Below are positions 11,603 through 21,769 of a stretch of DNA of 64,000 nt, piece after piece. The notes beneath the pieces were generated by a model. That model made no database searches. It saw only the letters and a program-made list of their open reading frames with translations, and was not told where the DNA came from. This DNA is from Oikopleura dioica (taxonomy: Eukaryota; Chordata; Appendicularia; Copelata; Oikopleuridae): contig OU015568.1 in NCBI GenBank assembly GCA_907165135.1, positions 15,883,208 to 15,947,207 of the forward strand, read 5' to 3'. Each line of letters starts with the position of its first letter. Position 1 is the first letter of the stretch. Position numbers and translations under genes: made by a program.

Positions 11603-12004
11603 AAAATAGGTGGTGGTCTAAACTTTGAAGTTGTTATGTGCGATAAGAATTTCGTGTGGCCTAAACTTTGATCGTTCTCATGTGTGATTCCTTGAGAAAG
11701 TGGCCTAAACTTTGATTCTTCCTATGTGTGAAAGTGGTCTAAACTTTGAATTTCCCCCTAGGCACTCTGACTAGTACCATGTGTGTCATCACCTTGAATG
11801 AAAAACGTTATCTTTATTGGTCTGCATAAAGCGTAGTGGCCTTAGCGGGCAGTGCTCTAGTCACCGATGGCAGAACCGCCTCCGGGGAAATTCAAAGTTT
11901 AGGCCATTTTCTCAAAGAGTCACACATGGAAACGATCAAAGTTTAGGCCACCCGAAGTTCTAATCACACATATGACCTTCAAAGTTTAGACCACCCCCTA
12001 TTTT
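11603..12004. mobile_element. Non-autonomous element with repeated subterminal motif
   Basis: Both ends carry a long inverted repeat (left AAAATAGGTGGTGGTCTAAA, right its near-complement ending in CCCCTATTTT). The 16-bp motif GTGGYCTAAACTTTGA occurs four times in one direction (11612-11750) and three times inverted (11885-12000). The two arms align as imperfect inverted repeats of about 120-150 bp. The centre (11828-11880) has a stretch resembling a tRNA D-arm or A box. No coding capacity. Arrays of subterminal motifs like this are typical transposase-binding sites of DNA transposons. No clear target duplication was seen. Confidence 0.65.
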
Positions 12005-12205
12005 AAACGGGATGTGCCCCACGTGCGAATGGGTTTCGAGTCGAAATCAGCGGGAGACTGGACGATTTTTGGCGGCGCGGGTGATTATCGGAAAGATCGG
12101 AACTAGCGCTTCGTTGAAAAGAATCGATATTGATAAGAAGGGGACCACTTCCATTGGGTTGAATAACCTGATCAGCAATTTTTTTGCTGATAAAAAGCAA
12201 ATGCT

Positions 12206-12276
12206 TGCAACGTCCGGGAATCGAACCCGGGCCTCCCGCGTGGCAGGCGAGAATTCTACCACTGAACCAACGTTGC
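12206..12276 (-). tRNA. tRNA-Gly (anticodon GCC)
   Basis: Read on the minus strand this is a complete cloverleaf: acceptor GCAACGT pairing with ACGTTGC, D-arm GGTTCAGTGGTAGAA (A box), anticodon arm with loop CTGCCAC (anticodon GCC), a 5-bp TPsiC stem with loop GTTCGAATC (B box), and discriminator A at 12206. No intron. Confidence 0.96.
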
Positions 12277-12676
12277 TTGGAAGTTTCTCAAAATGAACAA
12301 TATATCAACTGTATATTTAGATATAAAGATTGCTAAAGGTGGGAGCCGACCATATGGAAACACTCATCTCTCTGATAAATTTTCCCACAAGGGTCATTTT
12401 TTCGTTATTCAAGCAAGAAAAATGAGAGTTGATATGATCTTACCAGTCGCTGAGCGCATCAGGAAATCGGTTCTATCGATAGAGTACGAACTAGTTTAAA
12501 CTTTGAAATAATGATATTTTAAATATCGGGAACTCGAATTTCTAAAAAAAGAAACCGAAAAAAGCGGTGGAAGCTCTACCTCAATAATGAGCGTTCCGCA
12601 CGTCGCGAGTGTATTCTACAAGGGTAAAAAAAAGCCAACCGCAATCCGTTGTAGTAACATTAAATTAACATTTTAG

Positions 12677-14296
12677 GCGCTTACAAATGCGGAGCAAGTG
12701 TACTCACGACCACGAGTGCCCTGACCGCCGCTCACTGGTAAGCCATCGTTAATAGTTCAGCCAGAATCCTAAATTTCCAATTCCAATTCAAGCGATTACA
12801 GAAAAACTGGAGATTCCGCGGGAACTCTCAAAGTTCGCGCTGGTATGCAATCTACGACTTCTGTAAGTAACTACCGTTTCAGGTTCTTCGACGGGTTAGG
12901 GTTAGGTACTCGCTAACCTGAGTAGAAAACCTGAGTCAGGGTCTGAAGCTGCTTCGACATACGGTAGTTCAATATCTTTAAATTCTGGCGAATTAAGTCG
13001 TTTCTTGTGCAAACAGGTTTACAAAGTATTTCTCTGTTGTCAGCCCTAGAAAACTCTTTTGGACATTTTATGTATTTGTTTTTAGTCAAAATATTTATGA
13101 ACACTAAATTAGACGAAATAAGGAAAAACATTGTTTTGAGAAAAGTTCTCTGAATGACCGTTCAAATGAGTTTAATTATTTTTATTTTAAGATGGTGAAC
13201 GTACAGGAAAGAGCAACAACAACGGTAAGCGATTAATATTTTGCAAAAAATGTAATTAGGTTTGACCAATGAACATTAATTGGATCAAAATAATTTAGAT
13301 CAGAAAACACCCCTCTTACTCCGCAGCTTCGATGAAGAATGATATCATGATCCTCAAATGGCAAAGTTGAGATATAATTAGACAATTTTACTAAGAGACC
13401 CTTAAGGGTTACTAAAGTAAGAGCAATAAAAGTAACTCAATAATAAGAGCAACGCGATAACATTTAATAATTACGTGCGGCCTGTTAACCTTCCATCGGC
13501 AGGGATCAGCTATAAACAAAGTTTGGGGTGACCTACGTAAACAGCTGATCCTTAATAAGTCTTCCACAAGTACAGCTTCGTCCTTTACCACATGTGCTTA
13601 TGGATACGACAGCAACAGTCGAGACACAAAGGAGCTAAATTGCTTCACAGGATCGACGAAAACACATTCGACGTGCAATTCTAGCACCGGCTGGAACGGA
13701 CTCGTTTACTCACCGCAGCAATTCTGCATTGAAGGAAATCCCAGTTCGAGTGGAGCTTGTTTCCACGACGGAGGAGCGCCAGGTTTGTAGTTATTGTCAA
13801 TAACTTATTGAGCGCTGGATCCGTTGTAATTAACGACAGTACTTGGCGATTGATATGAAAACACTTATTTGACGCTGGAGCAAGCGAATTTGAATTAATT
13901 TGATATAATTAATTCTCTCTTGGATCGCGTTTTCGACAAGTTGAACATATAAAAGAAACGTTTTCCAAAATATAAATGTCTCTTTTGATAAAAAAAAAGC
14001 TTTCGCTAGGTGTAAATGGTAATTTGGGCGAAGCCGCATCGCGGCTTCGATTCGAAAAAAGCCGCTACGTGACTTTTATGAAAGTTCTTATAGAAACTTT
14101 TTCCAGCTCGCAAAATTCAACTCATCTATTTTAGCGGTTCATAACAACATCATTTACGGAATCTACAGCTTCCCTGATCTTCAATACAAGTAAGTCATAG
14201 GCAGGTTTTACATGAACAGGCAATTTCGCACCCCTAATTGCTTATTTTTGCGGCAACAACTCCGCAAGGATTCCTAAGTTCTGCGGTACGTGTTAA
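12677..14296 (+). CDS. Serine-protease homologue lacking the catalytic Ser motif
   Basis: Exons show a chymotrypsin-fold order: about 12677-12736 encodes CGASVLTTTSALTAAH (around His57), about 12801-12862 encodes GDSAGTLKVRAGMQSTTS, about 13192-13224 a short exon, about 13570-13782 a Cys-rich segment ending SGACFHDGGAP, and about 14135-14190 IIYGIYSF. The usual CxGDSGGP is replaced by CFHDGGAP, so the nucleophilic Ser is missing and the protein is probably inactive. The join after the first His exon is not clean with canonical sites, since GT-AG splicing gives a stop. The first exon with a signal peptide was not found. The intron after 12862 holds a telomere-like motif and one end of a MITE. 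The last coding exon to 14296 is a tentative reading. Confidence 0.5.
12893..12955. mobile_element. Telomere-like motif next to a solo MITE family 1 end
   Basis: At 12893-12908 there is a short (TTAGGG)n run, followed at about 12909-12952 by a single MITE end that reads like the family terminus (AACCTG, AGAAAACCTGAGTCAGGGTC). The matching second end is absent, so this is a truncated copy. It lies in an intron of the protease-homologue gene. Confidence 0.5.
14026..14090. repeat. Isolated hairpin unit of MITE family 1
   Basis: The paired unit AAGCCGC...GCGGCTT, seen in the interior of MITE family 1, occurs here twice (the second imperfect) without the terminal repeats. It is probably a remnant, in an intron of the protease-homologue gene. 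Confidence 0.5.
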
Positions 14297-14667
14297 TAAA
14301 CGTGCTCATCGTCTTTTAGCGGATCGACTTATCCGCGCTCCGCCAAATGCAATGCAACTGGCAAGCCTGGCGTTTTCACTCAAGAATATGGTTCAAAGAG
14401 CGAGAACTTATTTTGCAAGTAAATAGACCAAGGGGAAAGTTTAAACTTTGTCTTGATACTATCCTAAGGTCAGCGGAACTCTCTTTGAACCAAAATAAAG
14501 TAAACCAGTATTTGAGCTGGATTAACTCAAACAAGTGAAAAGGAAAATATACAATCTCAGTTTTCTTGCAATAAAAAAATTATTCACAAAGCTTGTTTTA
14601 ATGTCTTTATTTCCAATAAATTATTGGTAGTCATGAATATACAGATACAATGATAAATTTCAGATTT

Positions 14668-15476
14668 CTAAATCTTAGGAACACAGTTCGAAAATCCTTC
14701 TGTCGTATTCGTCACAACATCGTCGCAACAAAACTGATTCGGACTTGCATTGTTGAAGACAACGGCAGCATTGGTGATTCCGCCGCAGCACATTCGATCA
14801 GCGTCGGCGTCCTTGCCGCCTCGAATGCACATGTCGAGTATTTCTTGCGCATCAGCGTTGTAAAGCATATCGTGATGTTCGGGAACGTACAATTTCTAAG
14901 AAAGAGTTATTTTTGGCGTCATTTTTTCTCAGAAACTTACCGCTACTTTCGCGTGCTCCTTGCTGAAATGAAGGTCGCATTCGCACAAGGCTCGCTCGCA
15001 TGTATCTGGCGTGTCTCTGCAAATCTTGTGTTCCTCGCCTCCGATAGTTCTGGTTCCTGGGTTCAGGTACTGGACGAATTCTCCGATGCACCAGTCGCCG
15101 TATTTTGCTCGGGCGCACTGTTGGCAGAGTTTGTATTCTCGGCATTTTTTGTCCACTCGATCGACTCCTGGCCCGGTTCCCATGTCCGAAAGCGGTCTAT
15201 CCCCGTGAATCATGCAGTTGCAGCCGTTGTTTGTGGCAATGAAGGTTCTTTGGATTCTTACCTTCTCTCTGGCAAATTTCGCGTGTTCAAAAAATCATAC
15301 AGGTCGTATTCTGGCTCTTCTCCTTCGTTCTGCTCGAAAGCTGGATCGTCGGAAAAGTCAGGATTCGGGTCCGGGTTCACATAAGCCTTCAGCGCTTGAT
15401 GAAAGCCAGTGACTTTGAACACATCGGCAGCGCTAACGCTTTCTCCAAAAAGAACAAAAGCTGAAAAGGTTCTCAT
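14668..15476 (-). CDS. Secreted PLA2-like protein A, catalytic His-Asp replaced
   Basis: A signal peptide (MRTFSAFVLF...) precedes a pro-like region (VTGFHQALKAY, NPDPNPDFSDDPAF). Next is a PLA2-like core: GCNCMIHGDRPLSDMGTGPG, VDKKCREYKLCQQC, CERALCECDLHF. Then comes a Cys-rich C-terminal extension (MCCGG, NQFCCDD, NCVPKI). In active secreted PLA2 the helix reads CCxxHDxCY; here the same place reads KCREYKLC, so His48 and Asp49 are not kept and catalysis is doubtful. The second helix (CECD) is conserved. Introns: about 14893-14940 and about 15214-15255. Compared with copy B, the segment between the pro-region and GCNC is missing about 25 residues, which would remove the first PLA2 helix. It is secreted by inference; the role may be binding or structural. 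Confidence 0.65.
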
Positions 15477-15982
15477 TATTAATCCTATTTCGGCGAGCTG
15501 TAAATGTAAATTGTGATGGTTGAGCGGTTTTTCGTTCATTTTATGTAAAAAAACTTGCGACGGGTGGCGCTAAAATTTAGAGAGAGCGCTAGATCTTGAA
15601 CAGAATTCTAGCTATTTGTCTGTTTTGATGACAAATCTCCAAACCGGCGTTCTTTTACGCTATTTTTTCCCGATGATAATAGAAAAATCTAAAGAAAACC
15701 TTCGCCAGGATCATCTTACATTACAATAATTACGGTTTAATGGAATTATTATGGCTATTTATTCGATTAGGTGCTCTGTTTATCAAAAAATAGAACGGGC
15801 TATGTTTGTAACAATAAACGCTATAATTGGGTTGTATTACAACGATGCGATTCTTGATATTTACCCCCTTTAGAAAACACTCAATAAAAGAAAAAGAGAA
15901 ATTTATTGAATCACTTGTAAAAAGTCAGGAATAAATCAAAGAGCTAAATCAATAAGGAATAGATGACAACGAACGAAGTTTA

Positions 15983-16504
15983 TCACCACCAATCGAACAG
16001 GAAGCCAGCAACAGCAACGGCAGCCGCCCCGACAGCTGCTACAGGAGCACTCACAGTTCCAACGACCATCGTGCCGACCATTACTGCTACCTCTCGCTTC
16101 GTTCGTCCAAGTTCAGACTCGTTGAAAATCTCATCAATCATCTCCTGAAGTTCGTTACCGGCAGCCTCGATGTGTGCTCGAAGAATAGAATCGTCGTCAA
16201 GGTCAGAGTTAAGCAGCGCTTCCTTCAAATTTTTTCCAATTTCTTTAGCCCGGGCGAAGAGAGCAGCTGATCCGTCGAGTTGTGGCAATGGATCAGAAAG
16301 CTGGAATGGAGGGACAGAGTCAGCAGCATTAGGTTGTCGGAGAATCATGTAGAGAAAAGCGGTCGCATCGTTTGATGTGGTCGCATTTGATGAGATCTCC
16401 CGAAGGCGGGCGAGTCTCCACTCGCGCTCGTTCGTCCTTGCATTTTCTTCGGGGATCGCAGAGCTGTATGCGGAGACTAACAGAGGAAAAAGGAGCAATT
16501 TCAT
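15983..16504 (-). CDS. Unknown secreted protein with hydrophobic tail, copy A
   Basis: A single exon of 173 residues. It has a signal peptide (MKLLLFPLLVSAYSSA), then a helical region rich in Glu, Arg and Ala with a conserved Asn-Ala-Thr glycosylation site (REISSNATTS) and FLYMILRQPNA, a central helix ending ELQEMIDEIFNES, a basic site GRTKR, and a C-terminal stretch of about 35 mainly Val/Ala/Gly residues ending in DWW. The basic site looks like a furin-type cleavage position that would release the hydrophobic tail. I do not recognise a family. Copy C is its closest relative; copies B and D, on the plus strand, form the other pair. A membrane-active or matrix role is only a guess. Confidence 0.7.
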   Translation of the reverse strand: MKLLLFPLLVSAYSSAIPEENARTNEREWRLARLREISSNATTSNDATAFLYMILRQPNAADSVPPFQLSDPLPQLDGSAALFARAKEIGKNLKEALLNSDLDDDSILRAHIEAAGNELQEMIDEIFNESELGRTKREVAVMVGTMVVGTVSAPVAAVGAAAVAVAGFLFDWW

Positions 16505-16719
16505 TTTGATTTTTTCGAAAATTAACTGAGAAAGAAAATGGATGACTTGCTTTTATGAAACCAGTTGACCTTGAAAAACCGGGATCGAATTTTCGAAAAT
16601 ATTGGACTTTATCCCAGATCATGAATAAATAAATAATGTGAAGAGCGAGATGATAGCAAACTCGAAAAAAATCGCCTAGTCATGTTTCTGGAATGACGGT
16701 TTCGTAGTTTCTAACTTAA

Positions 16720-16928
16720 TCCTTACCGGCCGAATGCACAATGCATGGTGTATTTTTTGATTTTTTAAAATTTCCTCCATATCTTTTTTTACAGAGTTAC
16801 TCCTATATTAAATCACCCGTTGTTAAAAAAGACTCTCCAGTGCTAACAACATCCTCTGAAACATAGGGTTACACTTTTCAACAAAACCTCAAAAAACGTG
16901 ATTGAAAATTGGCCTTCGCCGGTAAGGG
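16720..16928. mobile_element. TTAA-flanked MITE (piggyBac-like target)
   Basis: The element starts TCCTTACCGGC and ends GCCGGTAAGGG, near-perfect 11-bp inverted repeats, and is flanked by TTAA at 16716-16719 and 16929-16932. The paralogous block at 20746 has a single TTAA without the element, so the insertion came after the block duplication. No coding capacity. Confidence 0.85.
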
Positions 16929-16932
16929 TTAA

Positions 16933-17771
16933 GGGATACCCTCTTTATTTGAAATTTATTATCGAGAGGTTTTCTGTGATATATTTTTGAAATCTCTGTG
17001 ACCTGACAATCACTTTCATGTTTTATGTAAAAAAGAGTACATCACGTGATAAGCCGTGACATAGCTGTTATTATGGCTTATTTAAGGGATCCCCCCCGAT
17101 TTCGTCAACTTTGACTTCGAACTACTTTTTTTAGGGGTGAGCTTTTTACAAGTATAAGGGCTCATTTTGAAGCCCGTTTCTTAATGAACAAACTCTAGTA
17201 CAGAAATTAATTTTCATAAGGGCAAACACATTGAAAAGACGGGCTGAAAACATTGATACTCCCGAAAACCCCCATTTTGGGCCATTTTCAAAATCGAACT
17301 AGTTTTTTCTGCTCTTAGATAGAGCCTTAAATCAATAACAACTGTCTTTCTTGATCCCTAATCTACAATCTCTAGTAGAGGCATGTGATTCCGTCAAGGA
17401 TTGTAGAATTTTTCTTAACAAGATGTTTTTAACTGATTTTTGCCATTTTTTTGATTTTCTTTGCTCTCTAGCGCCTTTTAGTGGTTAGATATTTTATTAA
17501 ATCTATTTTTTTCTAGTTCAGTTTTCTCTAAGCTTTCTAAAGAGCCCTTATTCATCTGATTATGTCGACTTTGAAAAGTCGAAAAAATTGCGAATTTTTT
17601 CTAAGTAAAATTTTTCGTTAAAATAAGCCATTTTCAAAGCTGTTTCACGGCTGACCACGTGACGGACTCCCTTTGACATAATATATGAAAATGATCGCCA
17701 GACAACGGAGATTCCAAAAATATATTACATAAAAGCTCTCGATGATATTTATCAAATCGGGAGGGGATCCC
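16933..17771. mobile_element. Long-inverted-repeat element between TTAA sites
   Basis: Left arm (16933-17090) and right arm (about 17600-17771) are imperfect inverted repeats of about 160 bp. They start GGGAT(A/C)CCCTC and share blocks such as a GATATATTTTT-type stretch and a CACGTG core. TTAA lies at both outer edges (16929-16932, 17772-17775). The inner region is A+T rich and non-coding. It shares its left TTAA with the neighbouring MITE. A shorter relative lies at the same place in the C-D block. Confidence 0.65.
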
Positions 17772-18492
17772 TTAAATAAAAAAATTTACTTTGAAAAAAT
17801 TCGTAAACTAAGAAGGAATTGAACTAGAAAGAAATAGATTTAATGAAGAATCTTACCACTGAGAGGCGCAAGAGAGCAGAGAAAGTCATAAAATCAGCTA
17901 AAATAAGTTGGAAAAATTATCGGGAAGAAAAATTCTATAATTCTTTATGGAGTCACATGGCTGTTTCAAAGAGACCATGTTTTCTCGTTAGAGATTTTAA
18001 GCGCAAGTGATTCTCAATTTTATTTTTGGATCTTCGTTAAATCTGCTTAATTGTAAATTTAAAATTGAGGATCGCTCAATTTTTACTTTTGGTGCTCATG
18101 AGATGAGCTTTATCCCAGATCGCTTTCCACTTACTTAGATTCTCAGGGAGTCACTCTCCTAAGAAATTGGGTCAAGCAAATAGAGAATGAGTCTCAAATT
18201 CGCTTTTGTAACACGCAAGTGATCCTTGTTTATTTCAAAAAATAGACACAAACAAAGAGTATTTAGACGAGTACTTTTCCATGGATGAAAACGTTTGAGT
18301 ACGCCCTGTACAGACTCCTAAAAACAGACTCATATTGGGCGTGGTTTTTGTGTCCTTGACCTAGTTTTTTTATTGAACATGGCTCAAAGATGAAATTTTT
18401 CTTTTTCTTTTTTGCTTTCAAGGTCGAGAAGCCTAATAAAAGCAAAAGTTTTTCCCGTAAAACTCACTCATTTTTGAGAAAACAGGAACAAA

Positions 18493-19014
18493 ATGAAATT
18501 GCTTCTTTTTACTTTTCTTTTCTCTTCTTACGGTTCGATAATCGCGACACACGATGCAAGGATGGCCGACCGAGACTGGAGACTAACCCGTCTTCGGGAG
18601 ATCTCAACGAATGCAACAACATCAACTGACGTGGGTGCGATTTTCTACATGATGCTTCGACATTCAAGCATCGGTGCTTCTGAAATTCCATTCAAGCTCA
18701 ATGAGCAGCTGAGGGGATTTGATGGGTCAGCAAATCTCGTCATGCGGGTAAAAGAAATCGGACAAGAGTTGAAAACAACACTGCTGGAATCAGACCTCGA
18801 GGACGAGTCTCTCGTTAAAAACCAAATTCGGTTGACATGTTTGATGAAGACGGACTCGCTAGAACTACAAGAGAAACTGTCGATCCAATTCTTATCGCCG
18901 GTCCAGCTGTTCCAATTATTGCAACAGTCAATCCTCCAGCTGCAGTCGCTGTTGCCGTTGTTGCTGCTATTCTTTCCATATTTTCTTAGAAGATATCAAA
19001 TTTGCAGAGATCAC
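18493..19014 (+). pseudogene. Unknown secreted protein with hydrophobic tail, copy B (frameshifted)
   Basis: The first about 115 codons match copy D almost exactly (signal peptide, REISTNATTSTD, FYMMLRHSS, LNEQL, MRVKEIGQELKTTL). Just after KNQI a block of about 31 bp present in D is missing, which shifts the frame. The downstream sequence still encodes a D-like tail in another frame (GPAVP..., ATVNPPAA) and ends at the equivalent stop near 18988-18990. The shifted frame is open until about 19066. A recent deletion or an assembly error would explain this; a functional altered C-terminus is less likely. Confidence 0.65.
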
Positions 19015-19068
19015 ATCTTTTCACTGATTAAAATTATTTTAAAATTTGCCCTTCTGATTTTATTTTGA

Positions 19069-20019
19069 TTTTTCCAATAAATAGACACTTTTTTATATTA
19101 TCTATTCAAGAAATATTGCAAAGAATCTATCGAATTCAATCTTAGCTAAATCCACATGTTTCTATGCATTTGCTTTTGCTGATTTAAGCAGATAGAAGAC
19201 GCACTCTGAAAGCGCCGAAGCCTAAATGCAATCTGAAGGCCCCTTAACCTGTGAGGAATCAAAACGCCTATCAGTGAATTACCGTGGTTTTCCATCTTAA
19301 GAGCGCCAACTTAAGAGCGTTTTTGGCAATTTTACCATATTTTGTCATCTGCAAAAATCCCAGCTTTAGAGCGTTTTAAGGAATTTTTAATGAATAATCA
19401 GAATAACTTTTATTTCAACCTGAAAAATCATTTCAAAAATTGTTGTTTACGCTTCTTTTTAGGTGAAATCATAGCCTCTGATTCAAAGATCGTAAATTTT
19501 TTATCATATATAGGTAAAAATGACGTCAGATGCATTTTTAGAGTTTTGAAAAAAGCTTGTTTAATGCATTTTTATTCATCATTTTTTTCTCACTCTCATC
19601 CTAGTTTGACCGTAAATTTTTCAACTCAAGAGCGTTTTGATCTACCCATGTCATCTGAAAAATGCTCTTTTTCTGATGCTCTGGTCAAAGAAACGGAGTT
19701 CTGATGCTGATGGTTTTCTATCTTTTCTTGTAGAATTAACGCTTCTGTTTTGCTGCATAAGTTATTCATAGCACTCCGCAAAGCTGCAATAAAATTTGCA
19801 GATCGATAGTGTCAACACCAAAGGCAGCTTTGGACAATGCTCTCTGCAACTTCCGTTCAAATATTGTTCAATTTTTTTAGGAAAGGAGCTTGCTGTTATG
19901 CAGCTATAAAATAAAACTGCTTTTTATTAAAAAGAACAATTTATTAAATCATTTGAAAAAATTCAGGAATAAATCAAAGGCTTAAATTAACAGAAATAGG
20001 CGACAAAGAAAAAAGTGTT
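19069..20019. other. Spacer between duplicated blocks; no gene seen
   Basis: Downstream similarity to copy D's 3' flank runs to about 19280 and then stops, which marks the right end of the A-B block. The rest is A+T rich. The motif AAGAGCG recurs several times at 19300-19640 with no clear structure. The 3' flank of copy C begins near 19880. Confidence 0.4.
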
Positions 20020-20535
20020 TCACCACCAATCAAAGACGAAGCCAGCCATGATAAAAGCCCCAGCAGCTACCACAGGAGCACTAACTGTAGCAACAACTGT
20101 GCCCATAATAGTCACAACGAAATCTCGCTCGCTTCTTACGAGTCCAGAGTCAGCGAACATTTCATCAATAATCTCTTGGAGCTCATTTCCAGCAGCATCA
20201 ATCTGTTCTTTGACGTTCAAATCGTCCTCAAAGTCAGAGTTAAGCAGTGCTTCTTTCAAATTTTTTCCGATTTCTTTTGCCCTCGTAATAAAAGCAGCCG
20301 ATCCGTCGAATTCCGCCACTGTATCAGAAAGCTTGAACGGAGGTTCAGAGTTAGCAGCATTAGGTTGTCGGAGAATCATGTAGAGAAAAGCGGTCACATC
20401 GTTTGATGTGGTCGCATTTGATGAGATCTCCCGAAGGCGGGCGAGTCTCCACTCTCGCTCGTTCGTCCTTGCATTTTCTTCGGGGATCGCAGAGCTGTAT
20501 GCGCAGACTAAAAGAGGAAAAAGGAGCAATTTCAT
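20020..20535 (-). CDS. Unknown secreted protein with hydrophobic tail, copy C
   Basis: 171 residues, very similar to copy A through the first 70 residues (same signal peptide with one change, same REISSNATTSND) and diverging in the middle (NSEPPFKLSDTVAEF) and tail. The basic cleavage-like site is weaker (VRSERD instead of RTKR). The Gly/Ala/Val-rich tail (FVVTIMGTVVATVSAPVVAA) and the FDWW ending are kept. Intact, single exon. Relaxed conservation of the middle with a fixed signal peptide suggests fast evolution. Confidence 0.7.
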   Translation of the reverse strand: MKLLLFPLLVCAYSSAIPEENARTNEREWRLARLREISSNATTSNDVTAFLYMILRQPNAANSEPPFKLSDTVAEFDGSAAFITRAKEIGKNLKEALLNSDFEDDLNVKEQIDAAGNELQEIIDEMFADSGLVRSERDFVVTIMGTVVATVSAPVVAAGAFIMAGFVFDWW

Positions 20536-20745
20536 TTTGTTTTTTTCGAAAATTAACTGAGAAAAAAAAATGAATGACTTGCTTTTATGAAGCCGGTTGA
20601 CCTTGAAAAACCGGGATCGAATTTTCGAAAATATTGGACCTATCCCAGATCATGAATAAATAAACAATGCGAAGAGCAAGATGATTGCAAACTCAAAGAA
20701 ATCGCCTAGTCATGGTTCTGGAATGACGGTTTTGTAGTTTCTTGC

Positions 20746-21235
20746 TTAAGGGATCCCCTCTCAATTTGAAATTTTTCTTCGAGAGCTTTTTTGTGATATA
20801 TTTTTATGGAGATACATATCAAGAATCGGATTTTCCGTCAGTGTTTTCTCAAATTTTTAACAATGTGACCCCCCTTATTTTTTCTGCTCAAAATTATTTT
20901 CAGGCCATTATCTATTTCCTATCGAAGCCAAAAATTAAGATTTCTTGAGCTTACGAGGTGCTACTATTTTAACTTTTTGTTACTTTCTGCCAAAAATGAC
21001 TTAAAAAATGAAATTTTTGCGAAAATCGCATATTTTCAATGAACAAGAAATTTTTTTCTAAGAAAGTAACCCTTAATTTTCTGGTTTTTAAATTTTTCGA
21101 AAAAAAATTTATTCTTCTACTTGCCGATGAATTCTTTAAACACTTTTCTTGAAGAATTGAATTTTTCCAATAAAATCAGGTTTTCGCGCTTTTTTGTTTT
21201 TGCGTAATGCGAATATTGACGACCCCCCTCTTAAT
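20746..21235. mobile_element. Shorter relative of the long-inverted-repeat element
   Basis: It starts at a TTAA with GGGATCCCCTC, matching the element at 16933-17771 for about 60 bp, then diverges and ends near CCCCCCTC before TTAATGAAGAATC, the flank shared with the A-B block. It is probably an internally deleted or decayed copy inherited through the block duplication. Confidence 0.45.
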
Positions 21236-21769
21236 GAAGAATCTAACCACTTGGAGACGCAAGAGAGCAGAGAAAGTAATTAAATCAGCTTAAATAAGTT
21301 TGGAAAATTATTAGGAAGAAATATTCTATAATTCTTGACGGACATTAAATCTGCTAAATTGTCAATTTAAAATTGAGGATCGCTCAATTTTTACTTTAAC
21401 TGCTGATAAGGTGAGCTTTTTCCCAGATCGCTTACCACTTTTTTAGATTCTGAGAGAGTCACTCTCCTTAACTTAAGGAGTCCTAAGAAATTGGGTCAAG
21501 CAAATAGAGAATGAGTCTCAACTTAGCTTTTGTAACACGCAAGTGATCCTTGTTTATTTCAAAAAATAGACATAAACAATGATTATTTAGACGAGTACTT
21601 TTCCATGGATGAAAACGTTTAAGTACGCCCTGTACAGACTCATATCGGGCGTTGTTTTTGTGTCCTTGACCTAGTTTTTGTATTGAACAAGGCTCAAAGA
21701 TCGAGAAGCCCAATATAAGCAAAAGTTTTTCCCGTAAAACTCACTCAATTTTGAGAAAACAGGAACAAA

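Larger units (their letters stand above)
16505..18492. other. Divergent spacer between copies A and B, filled by mobile elements
   Basis: Apart from the two elements listed separately (16720-16928 and 16933-17771), the spacer holds likely promoter regions. The flanks of copies A and C, and of B and D, stay similar for several hundred bases upstream of each start, which shows the whole A-B block was duplicated. No other coding exon seen. Confidence 0.5.

Noticed and set aside
11828-11880. Possible SINE or tRNA pseudogene
   Set aside because: A-box-like part only, inside the mobile element; B box not convincing.
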